Below are positions 35,349 to 46,489 of a stretch of DNA of 64,000 nt, one piece after another. This stretch comes from Phlegmacium glaucopus. Taxonomy: Eukaryota > Basidiomycota > Agaricomycetes > Agaricales > Cortinariaceae. Within the stretch, counting starts at the first letter, position 1, and each line of letters begins with the position of its first letter. Position numbers and translations under genes: made by a program. The notes below the pieces were generated by a model. That model was given only the letters and a program-made list of their open reading frames with translations, was not told the origin of the DNA and searched no databases. The DNA lies in contig MU130078.1 of assembly GCA_015039465.1 (NCBI GenBank), positions 59,877 to 123,876 on the forward strand. The letters run 5' to 3'.

Positions 35349-37897
35349 ATGCCTCTTTCCCAGAGAGAGAAGCGTGCCCCGCCCAATCGCAATGGCGCAT
35401 CAGATGGTGAAACAATAACCAACCATGCCAGAACAACATCCTGGGTCGTGGACTCACCTCCTGTAACTCCTCGTAGCCTTACTTTCGTTTCTCCAGTCAA
35501 TCCTTTTACCGCTGGTACCCCCCAGGCTTTCTACACACCAGACCAAACTCCAGTTACTCCAGCAGCACAACTCGATTCATATCCATTCCCAGATGTTACC
35601 CATAGTGTCTCTCCATCCGTCTCTACATCTATGTCTACAAGCACGGCCGATTTTTCTCCTGGTCAATTTGGCACTACCAGTCGTCCCGGTTCACGCTCTA
35701 CAGCTGCTTCAGGCCAGCAGCTATACATTAATCCCAGTCGTCCTGGTTCCAGCTCAGCAATACGACCTTCCTCAGCTCGATCAAGAGAAGCTTTCGCCTC
35801 CCCCCGAACGCGTCCGATGACCGTATACAGCACTGTCCAACCCTCCGTTGCAAAAATTCAACGTGAACGAACCAAATCTACCATGTTAACCTCCACCGCA
35901 TCTTTGGAAAAACCCTGGCTCAAGTCCCGTGATCCCTACCACCGACTTGCATATTTTATGACATATGGCTTCATGCTTTTAGGCGTTGCAGCTGGTGCCG
36001 TACGCTGTTACTTCGGTTGGACATCAGTGCCTCTTCTTTCAGGGAACCTGTGCATGGTTCTGGAGGAAAATTTTGACACCGAGGACGGTTTATTCGGAGA
36101 AAATGGCACTTTCTTTCGAGAAGTCGACATGAGTGGTTACGGGTACGTTATTCATAAAACTCAAAAAAAATTTTTTTTTTTTTACCCCACTTGTAATCTA
36201 GGAACGGAGAATTCGAAATGACGACAGACTCGTCTAACAACTCATACGTCCAGAACGGATTTCTTTACATCACTCCCACACTAACATCTGATAACATTGG
36301 TGAAAGTGCCATTATCAATGGTAGCGTGTTTAATATTACGGGATGCACATGGAATATCACTCAAGGCCTTTCATATACGTCGAATGCGGTTGTTGCCAAT
36401 GAGACTGCGGCGATTGCTCCTGATCGTCCATTCGATTTGGCAGGTTACACGAAAGCTTGCTCAGCGGTTAGTAATGCTACCACTGGTCAAGTCATCAATC
36501 CAATACAAAGTGCGAGGTTGAGCACTAGGAAGAGCGCGAGCATCAAATATGGACGCGTTGAAGTTAGGGCAAAGATCCCTACTGGGTAAGTTAGCCATTT
36601 TTTTTAAAAAAAGATTTCCGTTAATCTTCTCTTTTAGTGATTGGGTGAGCAAGCTCGCTACTAGGAATCAAAGAGATGCTAATCGATCCTCTCTCTCTCG
36701 TGCTATGTAGCTATGGCCTGCTATTTGGATGCTTCCTGTCAACAATACATACGGACCATGGCCCATAAGTGGTAAGTTTCCCCTTCTCAAGCACTCGCTT
36801 TTTTCTTTTCCGGAACCAAGATGCTCCGTTGATTTCCTCCTGTCTGTCTCAAATCGTGTGCTCGCGCCCTTGTTCTTTCCGCACTTCAATCAATGATTCG
36901 CTGACGTATTTCCCTTTCTTCTCTTCTAGGTGAGATCGATATAATGGAAGCACGCGGCAACGGCCCAAGGTATCCTAAACAGTATGTAACTTTTTTTACT
37001 TTTCTCCCCCCCCCAGCGAATTATATCAATCCTTTTTTCTTTTCTTTTCTTTCTTTCTCTTTTTTTCCAATCTGAACATAAAATAGGGGAAGCAATTACG
37101 TTCGCGGGTCTTTAAATTGGGGACCTTTAACTTGGTTGAACGGCGTTGCTAAAACTTATGGATGGTGGTCCCTTCGAAGAGGCGGTTATGATCAAGATTT
37201 CCATGATTATGTCTTGGAATGGGATCAAAACTTCATGTATGTTTTTATTTCCTTTTCTCTCTTCAAAACGCTCCCCCATATGCTTACCAATTTTCTCTCT
37301 CAAAGGCGGATATACGTTGACACGCGTCTTCATCATTTACTTGATTTAAGAATGAACATGCCCTTCTTCCAACGCGGGGATTTCCCCGCAGTTGTTCAGA
37401 ATGGTTCTGAAGCTATCATTCTGGAGAATCCCTGGTCTGGTGGGACTAAATCGGCTCCTTTTGATCAATGTGAGTTGGGTCTTTTTTCCCATTCTTCTTA
37501 TTATGGAGGCTTCTCGGTGCTTACGAGTTGTTGACTATGTAGCGTTCTATCTCATCCTGAATGTGGCTGTTGGTGGTACGAATGGATGGTTCCCGGATGG
37601 TCCTGAGAAACCTTGGTTAGATGGATCGACAAGTCAGTCCCTTTTTTTTCTTGAGGATTGGGGTTCGATGCTTATCGTTTCCTTGTCTTGTCTTTTTAGC
37701 TCCTATGCTTGATTTTTGGAGAGTGAAGGACAAGTGGTTAAATACTTGGCCTGAAAAAGAAGGAAGGTCTATGGTTGTGTAAGTACTTTTTTTCAATTCG
37801 TTGTTTTCTATCTCTCTTTTTATCTATTATCCATTGCTCACCTCTCTTCTTCTTCCCTTTCTCTAGTGACCACGTCAAGATGTGGCAACAATGTTGA
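35349..37897 (+). CDS. GH16 / SKN1-KRE6-type beta-glucan enzyme
   Basis: Exons: 35349-36142, 36202-36585, 36638-36644, 36711-36771, 36930-36981, 37087-37236, 37306-37469, 37543-37632, 37700-37778, 37867-37897 (603 residues, phases close). It is a type II membrane protein: a Ser/Pro/Thr-rich cytosolic N-terminus (about 200 residues), one membrane span (YFMTYGFMLLGVAAGAV), then a lumenal GH16 fold. The catalytic motif GEIDIMEARG is complete (two Glu and the Asp between, residues about 416-425). Other blocks are VRAKIPTGDWLWPAIWMLP, NYVRGSLNWG, ILNVAVGGTNGWFPDG and a final VKMWQQC. Family members act in beta-1,6-glucan synthesis or wall-glucan remodelling in the secretory pathway. The third exon has only 7 bases and encodes the middle of GDW. 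The ATG at 35349 is the first in frame. Confidence 0.92.
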
Positions 37898-40800
37898 TAA
37901 ACGGACTGAACATTGTTTTGGTACTGGTATTTTTGGGGGGGAAAAAAACCAAAAAAAAAAGGTATTATATGTTATTGCGGTTTTTGGACCTTTTTTTTTT
38001 TTTTTTGGTAAACATTCAAGGTTGGCTGGCTTTGGACAAACGAACATCATCATTCAATCATTCACTTACAATACATTTCTTTGTTGGATTTTTTTTTGGG
38101 GCTTTTTGGAACTCGACAACGTTGGGGAGTTATTCCCTTTGTCATTCTTTTCCTTTCTTTTGATACCAAGAATTCTTCTGTAGCTGTTAGTTTTTGTTTT
38201 TGAGCGATCTTTTTGTTGTTTTTCTTTTTCTTTGAGATGATGATGTACGTAGCTACCGATGTACTTGGCTACCAACCCCCGCCACCACCACCACCCCACA
38301 CATCGTTTTGCTTTTATTTAGATTTAATGTAATGGAAAAAAGAATGTTAACAATCGTTTTATTGTTTATTTATATAACATAGAACCATTGAGGGGCGTTT
38401 TGAAAGAACATGAGATGTCTTCTCGTTGTCTCAGAAAGATGCCTATTAGCGCATCTCCTAAAGTATGGGTACGTTACCCTTTCCAAGTCCGTGTGCATCT
38501 TTATGTCTTTGCAAAGATGGACCTGTTGTTTTCTTGATGTGATAAATTAGAATCGATAACAGCATGCAAAGGGTAGTGACACTCTGCGCTTGGGGTGAAC
38601 AACATGGCGGCTTATATCATTGAGCAAGTCTTCATCTCTCGTTCTCGATGAAGTGGACAGAACTGGGGAGATAGATACGTCATTTCGTCAGATAGACGGA
38701 CATATGGAACTTGAATAAGGTATTAAGCAAACGAACCTTCGATAGAAATAACACCAGTGGGGTATTTGCGACGCACTTTTGCCTGTTTAATGTTGAAGAA
38801 CTCCTTGAATCCAAACCCACCCCCCAACTTCTTCTTAAGAAACCCCATGTCATGATAACGAAACCAGAGGATCCTGGGGTTCCATCTAAACATCCATTTG
38901 CATAAGACGCAGAGAATCCATACATGAACCGATCTAGCTCAGATATAAGGCTGATGAGATGATGACGGATCCTCGGGCTTCATATTACCCAGACTTGTCA
39001 AAAGAGATATCAACGGACGCCTAGAAGTAGAGAACGAAAGCGGTACCAAATGCAACAACCCAGTGGAAGATCGATGCTCGATGCTCAATTGTAACAAGCT
39101 GAAAGCAAAAAAAATCTATGAAAAGTGAAAATGTACGAATCGCACGGGGGAGTTGCATACCTTCTCTCTCGGGTAGCCTAGTAGCACTCGTTAGTTAGTT
39201 CTTCCGAGTCCTGGGCCCCCTCTCTTTCTTTGGTATGAGGGATAGCATTGATACCCATTCATTTTCTATTATGATCCTGCACCGCCTTCTCTGACTGAAC
39301 CGGGATAAAAAAGGCTGGCGTTGTTAACTTCTTTTAATGAGAGATTTTCGATTCGATGTTGATGTTTTTGGCTAGTACTGCAGCGGCGGAAGGTTGGATC
39401 CGGTCCGGTCGATCAAGTTGAAACGTTTGGACTTTGGGGGCTGTGAGCGGTGCAGCTTCTTTTTCGAATGTCCTTCTCCGTGGGATGAGGTTAACGTTCT
39501 TCTGTTCAATGGGGTTATCGTATGATCAGGGCTGACTTGAATGACAATATCTGACAAGTGATATAGTGACTGTAGAACTCTGAGTGCTGACAAGTAGGAG
39601 GTGACCTAACATATATGTATGCATTCGGTAGTGACATTTCCATCAATGCTTGCGTTTCTTTGCTTGCCTTCTCTCTGTGTTGAAATGGACTTCTTGTGTC
39701 ACGGGTTATCTTGAGAAAGCGCATCGGTGAAATTAAGAAAGCAACAGATTGAGAAGTGGCTCTAGAGGAGAAGAAGAAGGGCTAGCGTAACCGATAGGAA
39801 AGGAGGTGATAGGAGATCTTGTTGCTTGGACTCCTTTATGGCAGAAAATGCCGTTTGGCTCAACGTCTAATCATGCAGGTGACGTCGAGTATGATCCATA
39901 TGATACGGGAATCAGAATGTCGTTAAGCCACGATGGAATCCCGGGCAGGCTGGGAAGAGGCAAAGCGTGTTTTGCTTGACAGGCGTTCCTTTCCACACGC
40001 TTCGTTCTCTCTCATTGCGCCACTAGATGAAATGAAAAACAAAGTCAATGTGGCAACAAAGGTGATGAAAAAGGTTTACCGAGTAGTGAGAAGCCCTACG
40101 TTCGATGATTTGGGGGAAGGAAGGAACTACCTTTTTGTTTCGTCTATGACACAGTTGGGCTCTCAAGTAAAGTTGTCGTCGATCTGTGGCGCTTCATTGT
40201 AGGATTGAATGCTTCCAAACCAAACCGATCGGAAGGTTTTTGCTTGTGAGATATTTCCGATTCGAAGACGATAGCCAATGTTCGCCGGAGATAGTAAAGA
40301 ATTCTAGTTTGTTGGATCAAAACTGCGACTTCTTGGATGTTACAACTCAGAGAAAACCAAGGCTGAGACGGCAGACAGCTGGATTGCAGATGTTCATACA
40401 CATAAGTTACAAAAGTCTGCAACAACAGGATTAGGGCCCATGGGGCTGTTTTTGTTTACAGTCAACCTCGCACATACCAGTTTTACAGTAGATTGAAAAA
40501 AAATCCTCATCGATTAATAGGGACTTGCATTACGGGGTGGGACTCAGGTTGTGGCCTCCGAGTTTCAGTGGCATCAATCAAAGGTTGTCGCTCGAGAGCA
40601 TCTTTCTGGCCCATGCACCTACAGCAAGTGCAAGAACAAAGGTATTCTGTACATCCGTGGCCTGTCGCGTATCAGTGTACGGTGTATATATGTTATAATG
40701 AAGTAAAAAAACTTACGGGTTGAAGCAAAATCGAGACAAATTCCAGCACATATGTCGAGGCACACAGTGGTCAAAACTCCGCATACTGCTTCTGCCATTT

Positions 40801-41666
40801 TCCTCAGGAAGAAACGAAGAAAGGTTTATGTTTTGGGAGCAGAGTTCGTTACCCCGGGCCCGTGCTGGAAAGGGGAAACGGTGGTAGATGTTGATTGCGA
40901 CGCCGCACTGATGTGGCACTGGACGAAGAAGGTAAAGCAATAATGCTTAATGATCCACATTCACATCTTTGACTTTGTAGATGGATATCTTATTGAGATA
41001 ATTACAGTATCAAATCAGCACAAGATTTCAATCGATATTTATAAGGTCTATCACAAGAGACTAGAAATTTCACTGTTCTATCTCTCCAGCCAACAGGACC
41101 ACCACTTGCGAGAAGAGAAGGAGGAGAGGGCCAAAAGGTCCGGAAGCCAAAGACAATTAGGGTCGGGAGGGGTGCTTAGGTCTCGTCGTCCCCATGGCGT
41201 TGCGCCATCCCTCGACGTATTGACGTGCTCGTGGATGATGGCAGCGATGGTGATGACGTGAGCTGAAAAGGTGAGATCACCCTAGCGCACGAAACTCTCG
41301 CTCGATGCTAATACCGGAAGCAACACCAACGCCAACGAGAAGATGTGAGTTCACGTCCAATAATATCAACGAACTTTTGATCACAACTTAAAGACTCGAT
41401 ACCTCGACACTGACGCTAGCTAGCCCCTTCACCTCCGAATGGCTGAAACTGAAGGCTCGGAATTGAAAGGCCACTCGAGTGGTAACGGCTAGATAACGGC
41501 GGTAACAAGTGACTCAGGCCACATTGCTACAACACTGACGGGCTGATGATAAAAGCCTATTAAAAGGACGTCGAACGCCTGATAAATTTTTCTAGCTGGT
41601 CTTCAATCCTCCGTTCAGGTATCTTCTTCATGCTTATCATGGCACTCGCTCACAAAAAGTTTCCAG
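37898..41666. other. gene-poor region
   Basis: 3.8 kb without a confident gene. Homopolymer runs (G, A and T runs of 8-16) occur at 37935-38010. Small frames of 80-95 codons at 39933-40202 (+) and 40425-40144 (-) show no recognisable family. A possible tiny gene on the minus strand is listed separately. The last few hundred bases should be the promoter of the secreted-protein gene. Confidence 0.4.
38723..38893 (-). CDS. possible 56-residue hypothetical protein
   Basis: A minus-strand frame begins MFRWNPRILWFRYHDMG and ends PTGVISIEGSFA. It is basic and aromatic-rich, with a KKKLGGGFGFKEFF middle. I do not recognise it. It may be chance, or the last exon of a gene starting upstream. A separate frame on the same strand further upstream (about 39195-39035), KLVTIEHRASIFHW then VVAFGTAFVLYF and stop, reads like the end of a tiny single-span membrane protein, but I could not find a start exon whose splice phase fits. 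Confidence 0.2.
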   Translation of the reverse strand: MFRWNPRILWFRYHDMGFLKKKLGGGFGFKEFFNIKQAKVRRKYPTGVISIEGSFA

Positions 41667-42307
41667 ATGCTTGTTATCCCATCTCTCGTGCTCGTTGTAT
41701 CTTTCTTTGCACAAGTAACCGTGCTCGCTGTACCTGTCCCATTCAGTAATGGTCTATCGATCCATGCCCCTGCCCCCTCAATGGAAGATGAAGCTAGCCC
41801 AATGCTCTTCGCTCGTACCCGCCTCCCTATTAAAATTAAGAAAAGCGCGCGTCCCCAGTCGCTCGTCAACCTTAACAAGCCTGACAAATGTACGTTTATT
41901 TGAAATCCCTGACGGCTTTTGACAAAACGCTGGATAATAGCGAAAGTTAACGCTGTTCGTCCGCCTGCTGCCCATCCCCAGGTCTACCCTCCGACGGGGG
42001 AACACCGTACGTTTGTTTGACATCTCTCACGGCTTTTAACCAAACGCTTGGAATGTAGTGAGAGTAGATATTCCCAAGAAGGGCGATGTTCCCAAGAACC
42101 CTGATACTCCTTACGGTCCTCCAGGTAACCTCTAGTTGTTCGCGGGGTTACTGGTCAAATAACTGATCTTTCCATTTAGTGCATCTTGGTACCCCAGCCG
42201 AGCATTTTGCCCAGTTTCCTGCTGACCGCACGTGGTCACCACCTTCGGCGCCTGTACCCGAATTTTCCCCTCCGGTTCCACATAGCCACCCCTCCTTGTC
42301 CGTCTAG
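41667..42307 (+). CDS. small secreted proline-rich protein
   Basis: Exons: 41667-41889, 41941-42006, 42059-42124, 42180-42307 (160 residues, phases close; all introns phase 1). A signal peptide is clear (MLVIPSLVLVVSFFAQVTVL, probable cleavage near AVP). The mature protein is proline-rich and lacks cysteines: exon 2 encodes SKVNAVRPPAAHPQVYPPTG, exon 3 begins LRVDIPKKGDVPKNPDTPYG, and the end is rich in PxP (SPPSAPVPEFSPPVP). I recognise no domain. Exons 2 and 3 are both 66 bases and are preceded by very similar introns of 51 and 52 bases, which shows an internal tandem duplication. Secretion is predicted from the N-terminus only; the role is unknown. Confidence 0.7.
41890..42124 (+). repeat. 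tandem intron+exon modules in the secreted-protein gene
   Basis: Module 1 is intron 41890-41940 plus exon 41941-42006; module 2 is intron 42007-42058 plus exon 42059-42124. The introns align over nearly their whole length (both start GTACGTTT, share ACGGCTTTT and AAACGC, and end in TAG), while the 66-base exons are only weakly similar. Confidence 0.75.
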
Positions 42308-42846
42308 TGTTTTTAATTTCTCGTTAGCTGTGGTAGTGTTGTGGTTGCCGCTTCATTTCACCACATGCGTATGTAAGCAGAAGCATAACTTTCCGCCAAC
42401 ACTTCTCGCCTTCCAAGTTCCATAACACGTTTTGGAGGGAATTGAACACCTGAGAGCACACACCAACAGTCCCCAGGTTTTTTTTATTTTGATCTGACCA
42501 AGTAGAAGGGCATACACCTTTCCTGCTCTCGTTCAAAAGGCTCCCCCTCCCCCAAAGCCCTGACAATCCTTGTTTCTATAGGGCTTGAGAATGACTGAAA
42601 TTTTTGAAGAAGTTAACTTGTGGCAGGAGGGAGGAAATTGAGTATTACAAACCCCTGTGACATTACAAACTTGTGGACGCTAATTTAGCACACCATGGCT
42701 CTTGGAGACATGAGATGTCACACTAAGTATTTGTTGGATGTCAGCGAATCCTTCTCTGGTCGTACAAAGCGACAGTGTCCTGTATTCAAGCGAGCCTATT
42801 TTATATAATCACTACCATATCTTGATCATGTACTAGAATGTAGCAG
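42308..42846. other. convergent 3' spacer
   Basis: 540 bp between two convergent stop codons. Nothing was recognised beyond probable 3' untranslated sequence. Confidence 0.5.
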
Positions 42847-45800
42847 CTAATTTCCCAATCCCCATGTCACACTATCCTCTCTATATAACTTCGGACGAGT
42901 CTTAACATCATGAGCCTTTGCCCGTGAAGCCGTTTTATTGAGCTCTCCACGAGGGGGTTTGGTAAAAAGCGGTCGATCTTTGCGGGCTTTCTTATCCTTG
43001 TAACCAGCCAAATTAATTATTCCCAGCGACGGACGAAGAAAAAAGGGAACCTACCTTTGACCTCTGATGTATGAACCTGGCAACTATTTCAATCCCATCA
43101 ACGGTCATCCTCCGGTACTCTATATGTAGTAGTGCATGAGTCCCTAGTATAAACTCTTATAACTGTTTATACGGACCTCGCTCATTGGCATCAGTGTTGA
43201 CAGAACGGGCTTTGTACAGAAGGTCGTGTTTCCGGATCGTGATATCCTTAGATCTCTGAAAAAGACCCTCTTGCTTCACGCTAACAAAGAGTTGTCCTAG
43301 AATAGGCCTACATCCGTGTAAGTTTCGGGTATTGAAGAGTACTTAGAAGACTGCTTACGTGGCCGGCGCTAGTATTAGTGTTACCTCCTTTGATTTGTCT
43401 TCGGCCGAGTCGAAAATCGTGTGCCGAGTTAGGCTATCAATCGACAGTGTGATCGAGGCGATATCTGTTGGGGACTTGATGGTAATATCTACGTAATGGA
43501 CGCAGCAGCGCCATGGTCGCATGAAAGAATAAGAGATGAGTTAGACATACCAGAAATCTCAATGGCCTGCCAGTCGCCAGATCTTTCAGTCGAAGATGGT
43601 AACAACTTGACGAAAATGCTCCGCATCGAATCGTATTTCGAGACTAAGGAAAAGCATCAGTGTTAGAATGATAAACTGATGACGTCGGAGATTGTTACCG
43701 TTGTCAGGTACGCTCGGGCTTGAAGTGACAGTGGGGATATTATGGGGGAGTTGGGTCTGTGACATATTCAGTGTCTTATAAGTTATCTGTTATTAGAACG
43801 GAAGCAAGTAGAGGGGGGAATTCAAGCAATGAGTAGTAGTAGTGAAGTGTCACCAGAGGTGGCATTCTTACCTTCGAACTTGAAGCTCTCGAGTTTACTA
43901 GGTCTTCTTGGATATTCGAGATACCACTTTCACTTGCCTCCCGTCGATCCAGGAATATGATGCCTTAATGAGGCGTACGGTTAGCATCAAACTCGAGATA
44001 GGCACAAGTCAAAGTAGACATAATCTGACCGTCTTCCTCGCAAATGTGGTGAGAGACCAAAATATGTTCAAGGAGTTTATGTGGATCTGGGAATGTATCA
44101 TACTGTTCTAAGTGAGCTACTAAGCCCAATCTCACTTGTTTGGACTTGCCTTGGAAGCAACGGAAGACCAATCATCATCGTGTGTAATAACCATACGAGC
44201 TGCAGGAACCTAAATACGATAGCTAGGTCGTTAATGAGAAGATAATTGACTTGGAAAGTCACTTTCCATGGTCATGAGGACACCATTCAGGCCACCCGAT
44301 GGGTGGCTAATCTATCGGTGAGAGTGAGATAGTGAAGTTTGGAATGATTTAATCTTGAACCCACAGGAGTCGGAAGTGGATCGGAATCAAGCACAGCTGG
44401 TTTATCGCCAAAAGCGATAATATCGTTCTGCAGTTCAGAATGAAGATCGGGACTTCTACGCTTCCCTAATTTATGAGAAGACAGAGTGCTGGGCGTATTC
44501 TTTGTAGCTGAAGAAGGATTGATTGGATATCTCGTAGAAACTGAATCCTTGGCACTGGCAGGATGCAAATCACCCCGTAGTTGTAGATTACTGGGGTCTA
44601 GATCGCGGTGTATCTCCGACCAAGTTTTGTCAGGTAGAGTTGCATTTAGCGTACACAGGAATAAGCATTGGTTCTCAAAAACAACATCGCCAGGATCATC
44701 AGCCTGCTTCAGTCCATTTCTTTCGCCTGAAGAAGGGCCAGTCCTAACGTCGGCAGTGCCAGAGTATTCCCAGACATACCGAGAACTATCGGAGGAGATT
44801 GAATCTGATGATGGTACTTCCAGAGGACAGAAACTCAGGCGGCAACTGCTCTGGCGTGATTGGTTGGCGAAAGTCGCAATACCCCAAGTACTTGTCTTAA
44901 CACAGCCAACGACAAGGCGAATGTCGCCATTCTTCGCTTCACGACCAAGGACACCATTGACAAATTTGTACCAGTCAATCATGTTGGAAGCCGCATATCG
45001 CCTGAAACTCGCAAAGTTTCCGAGCCTTTCTGAGGTTGCTCCAAGGGGCATAGTTAAGATAGCGCCCTCGGATGCAGACGATTCGAATTGAACCCCCCTA
45101 TTAGAGATTATGTTACAATATCAGAAATCCAAATTTGGGTAGACCTACGAGGACGGGGAATCCGGAAGTGCTTTGACTATTGAGGCAGAGGCAAGATGAC
45201 TATCGTCATCAAATACTGGAAATTTGTCGATATCGGTAGCCTCAGAGATTGGTGAAAAATTTTCTGGCAGCCGTCGATTAACGGGGTCATCATGCGGAAG
45301 ACATATATTGAAAAGATACGAAAATCCCCCATTGGGAGTGATGATCCCTACGTCACCGATACATACACCAGTCCTTCGGTATTGTATAGGAAGATTTTGA
45401 TTGGGTGGAGGAATCCATAGTGGAAATCCATGTCCTTTGAGTTCGAGATGTCGCTGGTAGATAATGTTGCTCTGTTGAACTTCCGGCAGTTGATTCGAAG
45501 CGAAATTCTGAAATACTTTAGCATGCACATTAGTAATTTGACGTCGACTGCACGTACCTCTGACTCTGGGACTCTTGGTCGCGCTTCTCGGACGGGATTG
45601 GCTTCGAAATGAGTTATTTTCACAAGGACTCCAGCCAATAAAAGGCCACTTACGAGTATTCCTATGGGACGATACGGACGGGTCATTGGAGGTGATTCTG
45701 TTCCGAAATGGGCCCTGTGTCGGATCGGTCATAAACCTGAGCCATGCATTCGTCGCACAAGATATAGTATACCTGAGTAGGGGGGCTTTCTACTCAAGAT

Positions 45801-46081
45801 AATGAAATTGATTAACGATTTGAGAAACAGAGCTCCTACTCACGGTTCAAATTTATCACGAGATTAGTATGAGTGCCTTGAACATTGTTGAACTCTCCAT
45901 CACTTATAACCACGTTGCGAGCTCCACTGAGGAAGGTACTTTGAGACAACGACGCAGATAAGCATCAGCAACTACAGATGACTATGGTAACTTGAACTTA
46001 CCTAGAGCCAGATGGTTGAGCGTCTTGAACTCCTCCCGCACGCAACGATGCCGACTCATTTTGGGTTCTTCGTCTGGACAT
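42847..46081 (-). CDS. large orphan protein of an Agaricomycete-specific family
   Basis: Start ATG at 46081; the first exons are 46081-46002 and 45938-45844. The N-terminus has the SSTFLSGARNVVISDGEFNN pattern seen at the start of many mushroom proteins of unknown function. Central blocks are conserved in this lineage: YQRHLELKGHGFPLWIPPPN, GVCIGDVGIITPNGGF, FNICLPHDDPVN, FESSASEGAILTMP, RRYAASNMIDWYKFVNG and RLVVGCVKTSTWG. The C-terminus is basic (KKARKDRP, KPPRGELNKTASRAKA) and ends at a TAG at 42847. Internal exon boundaries between about 45780 and 42900 are only approximate: coding blocks lie at 45732-45145, 45060-44287 and in several small exons below 44200. No catalytic motif was seen. 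The family is widespread as paralogues in mushrooms; its function is unknown. Confidence 0.75.
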
Positions 46082-46489
46082 TTGATGTCTGTGTGGCTTG
46101 AGGCAAGTCCCTAACTAAGCTTTAATTACCGGGCATAGCATAACTTTCGTCCTAAGTCAGACTCAAATTCAAATGCAGTTTATCATTGCCAAAAATTCAA
46201 TATTCCATCACACCTGGCTGAATGGAGCTGAACTGCTGGCAGACTGGCTGAAGCTCGCCTACTCGTACCTGAAATTACATCTTCAGTGTGCATATGCAAT
46301 AAATATGTATAGGGTAATCTTTTTCTGAGTCATTTGTACGGGCGTCACAAATATTTGGTCTGCCGGAGCGGGGCCGGAAGCCCGGCTAGATAAAAGGAGG
46401 CAAGCAGCAGGTCACACTGCGTCTTTCCTTTTATCCACTCATTTTTCTGTCATCCCAATACACTCACCGTCGGATTCAACGTTTCTGAT
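46082..46489. promoter_or_regulatory. divergent promoter region (orphan gene / FHA gene)
   Basis: 408 bp between two divergent start codons. An AGATAAAAGG TATA-like word lies at about 46388, 100 bases before the FHA start, and a C/T-rich leader follows. It probably serves both genes. Confidence 0.5.
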
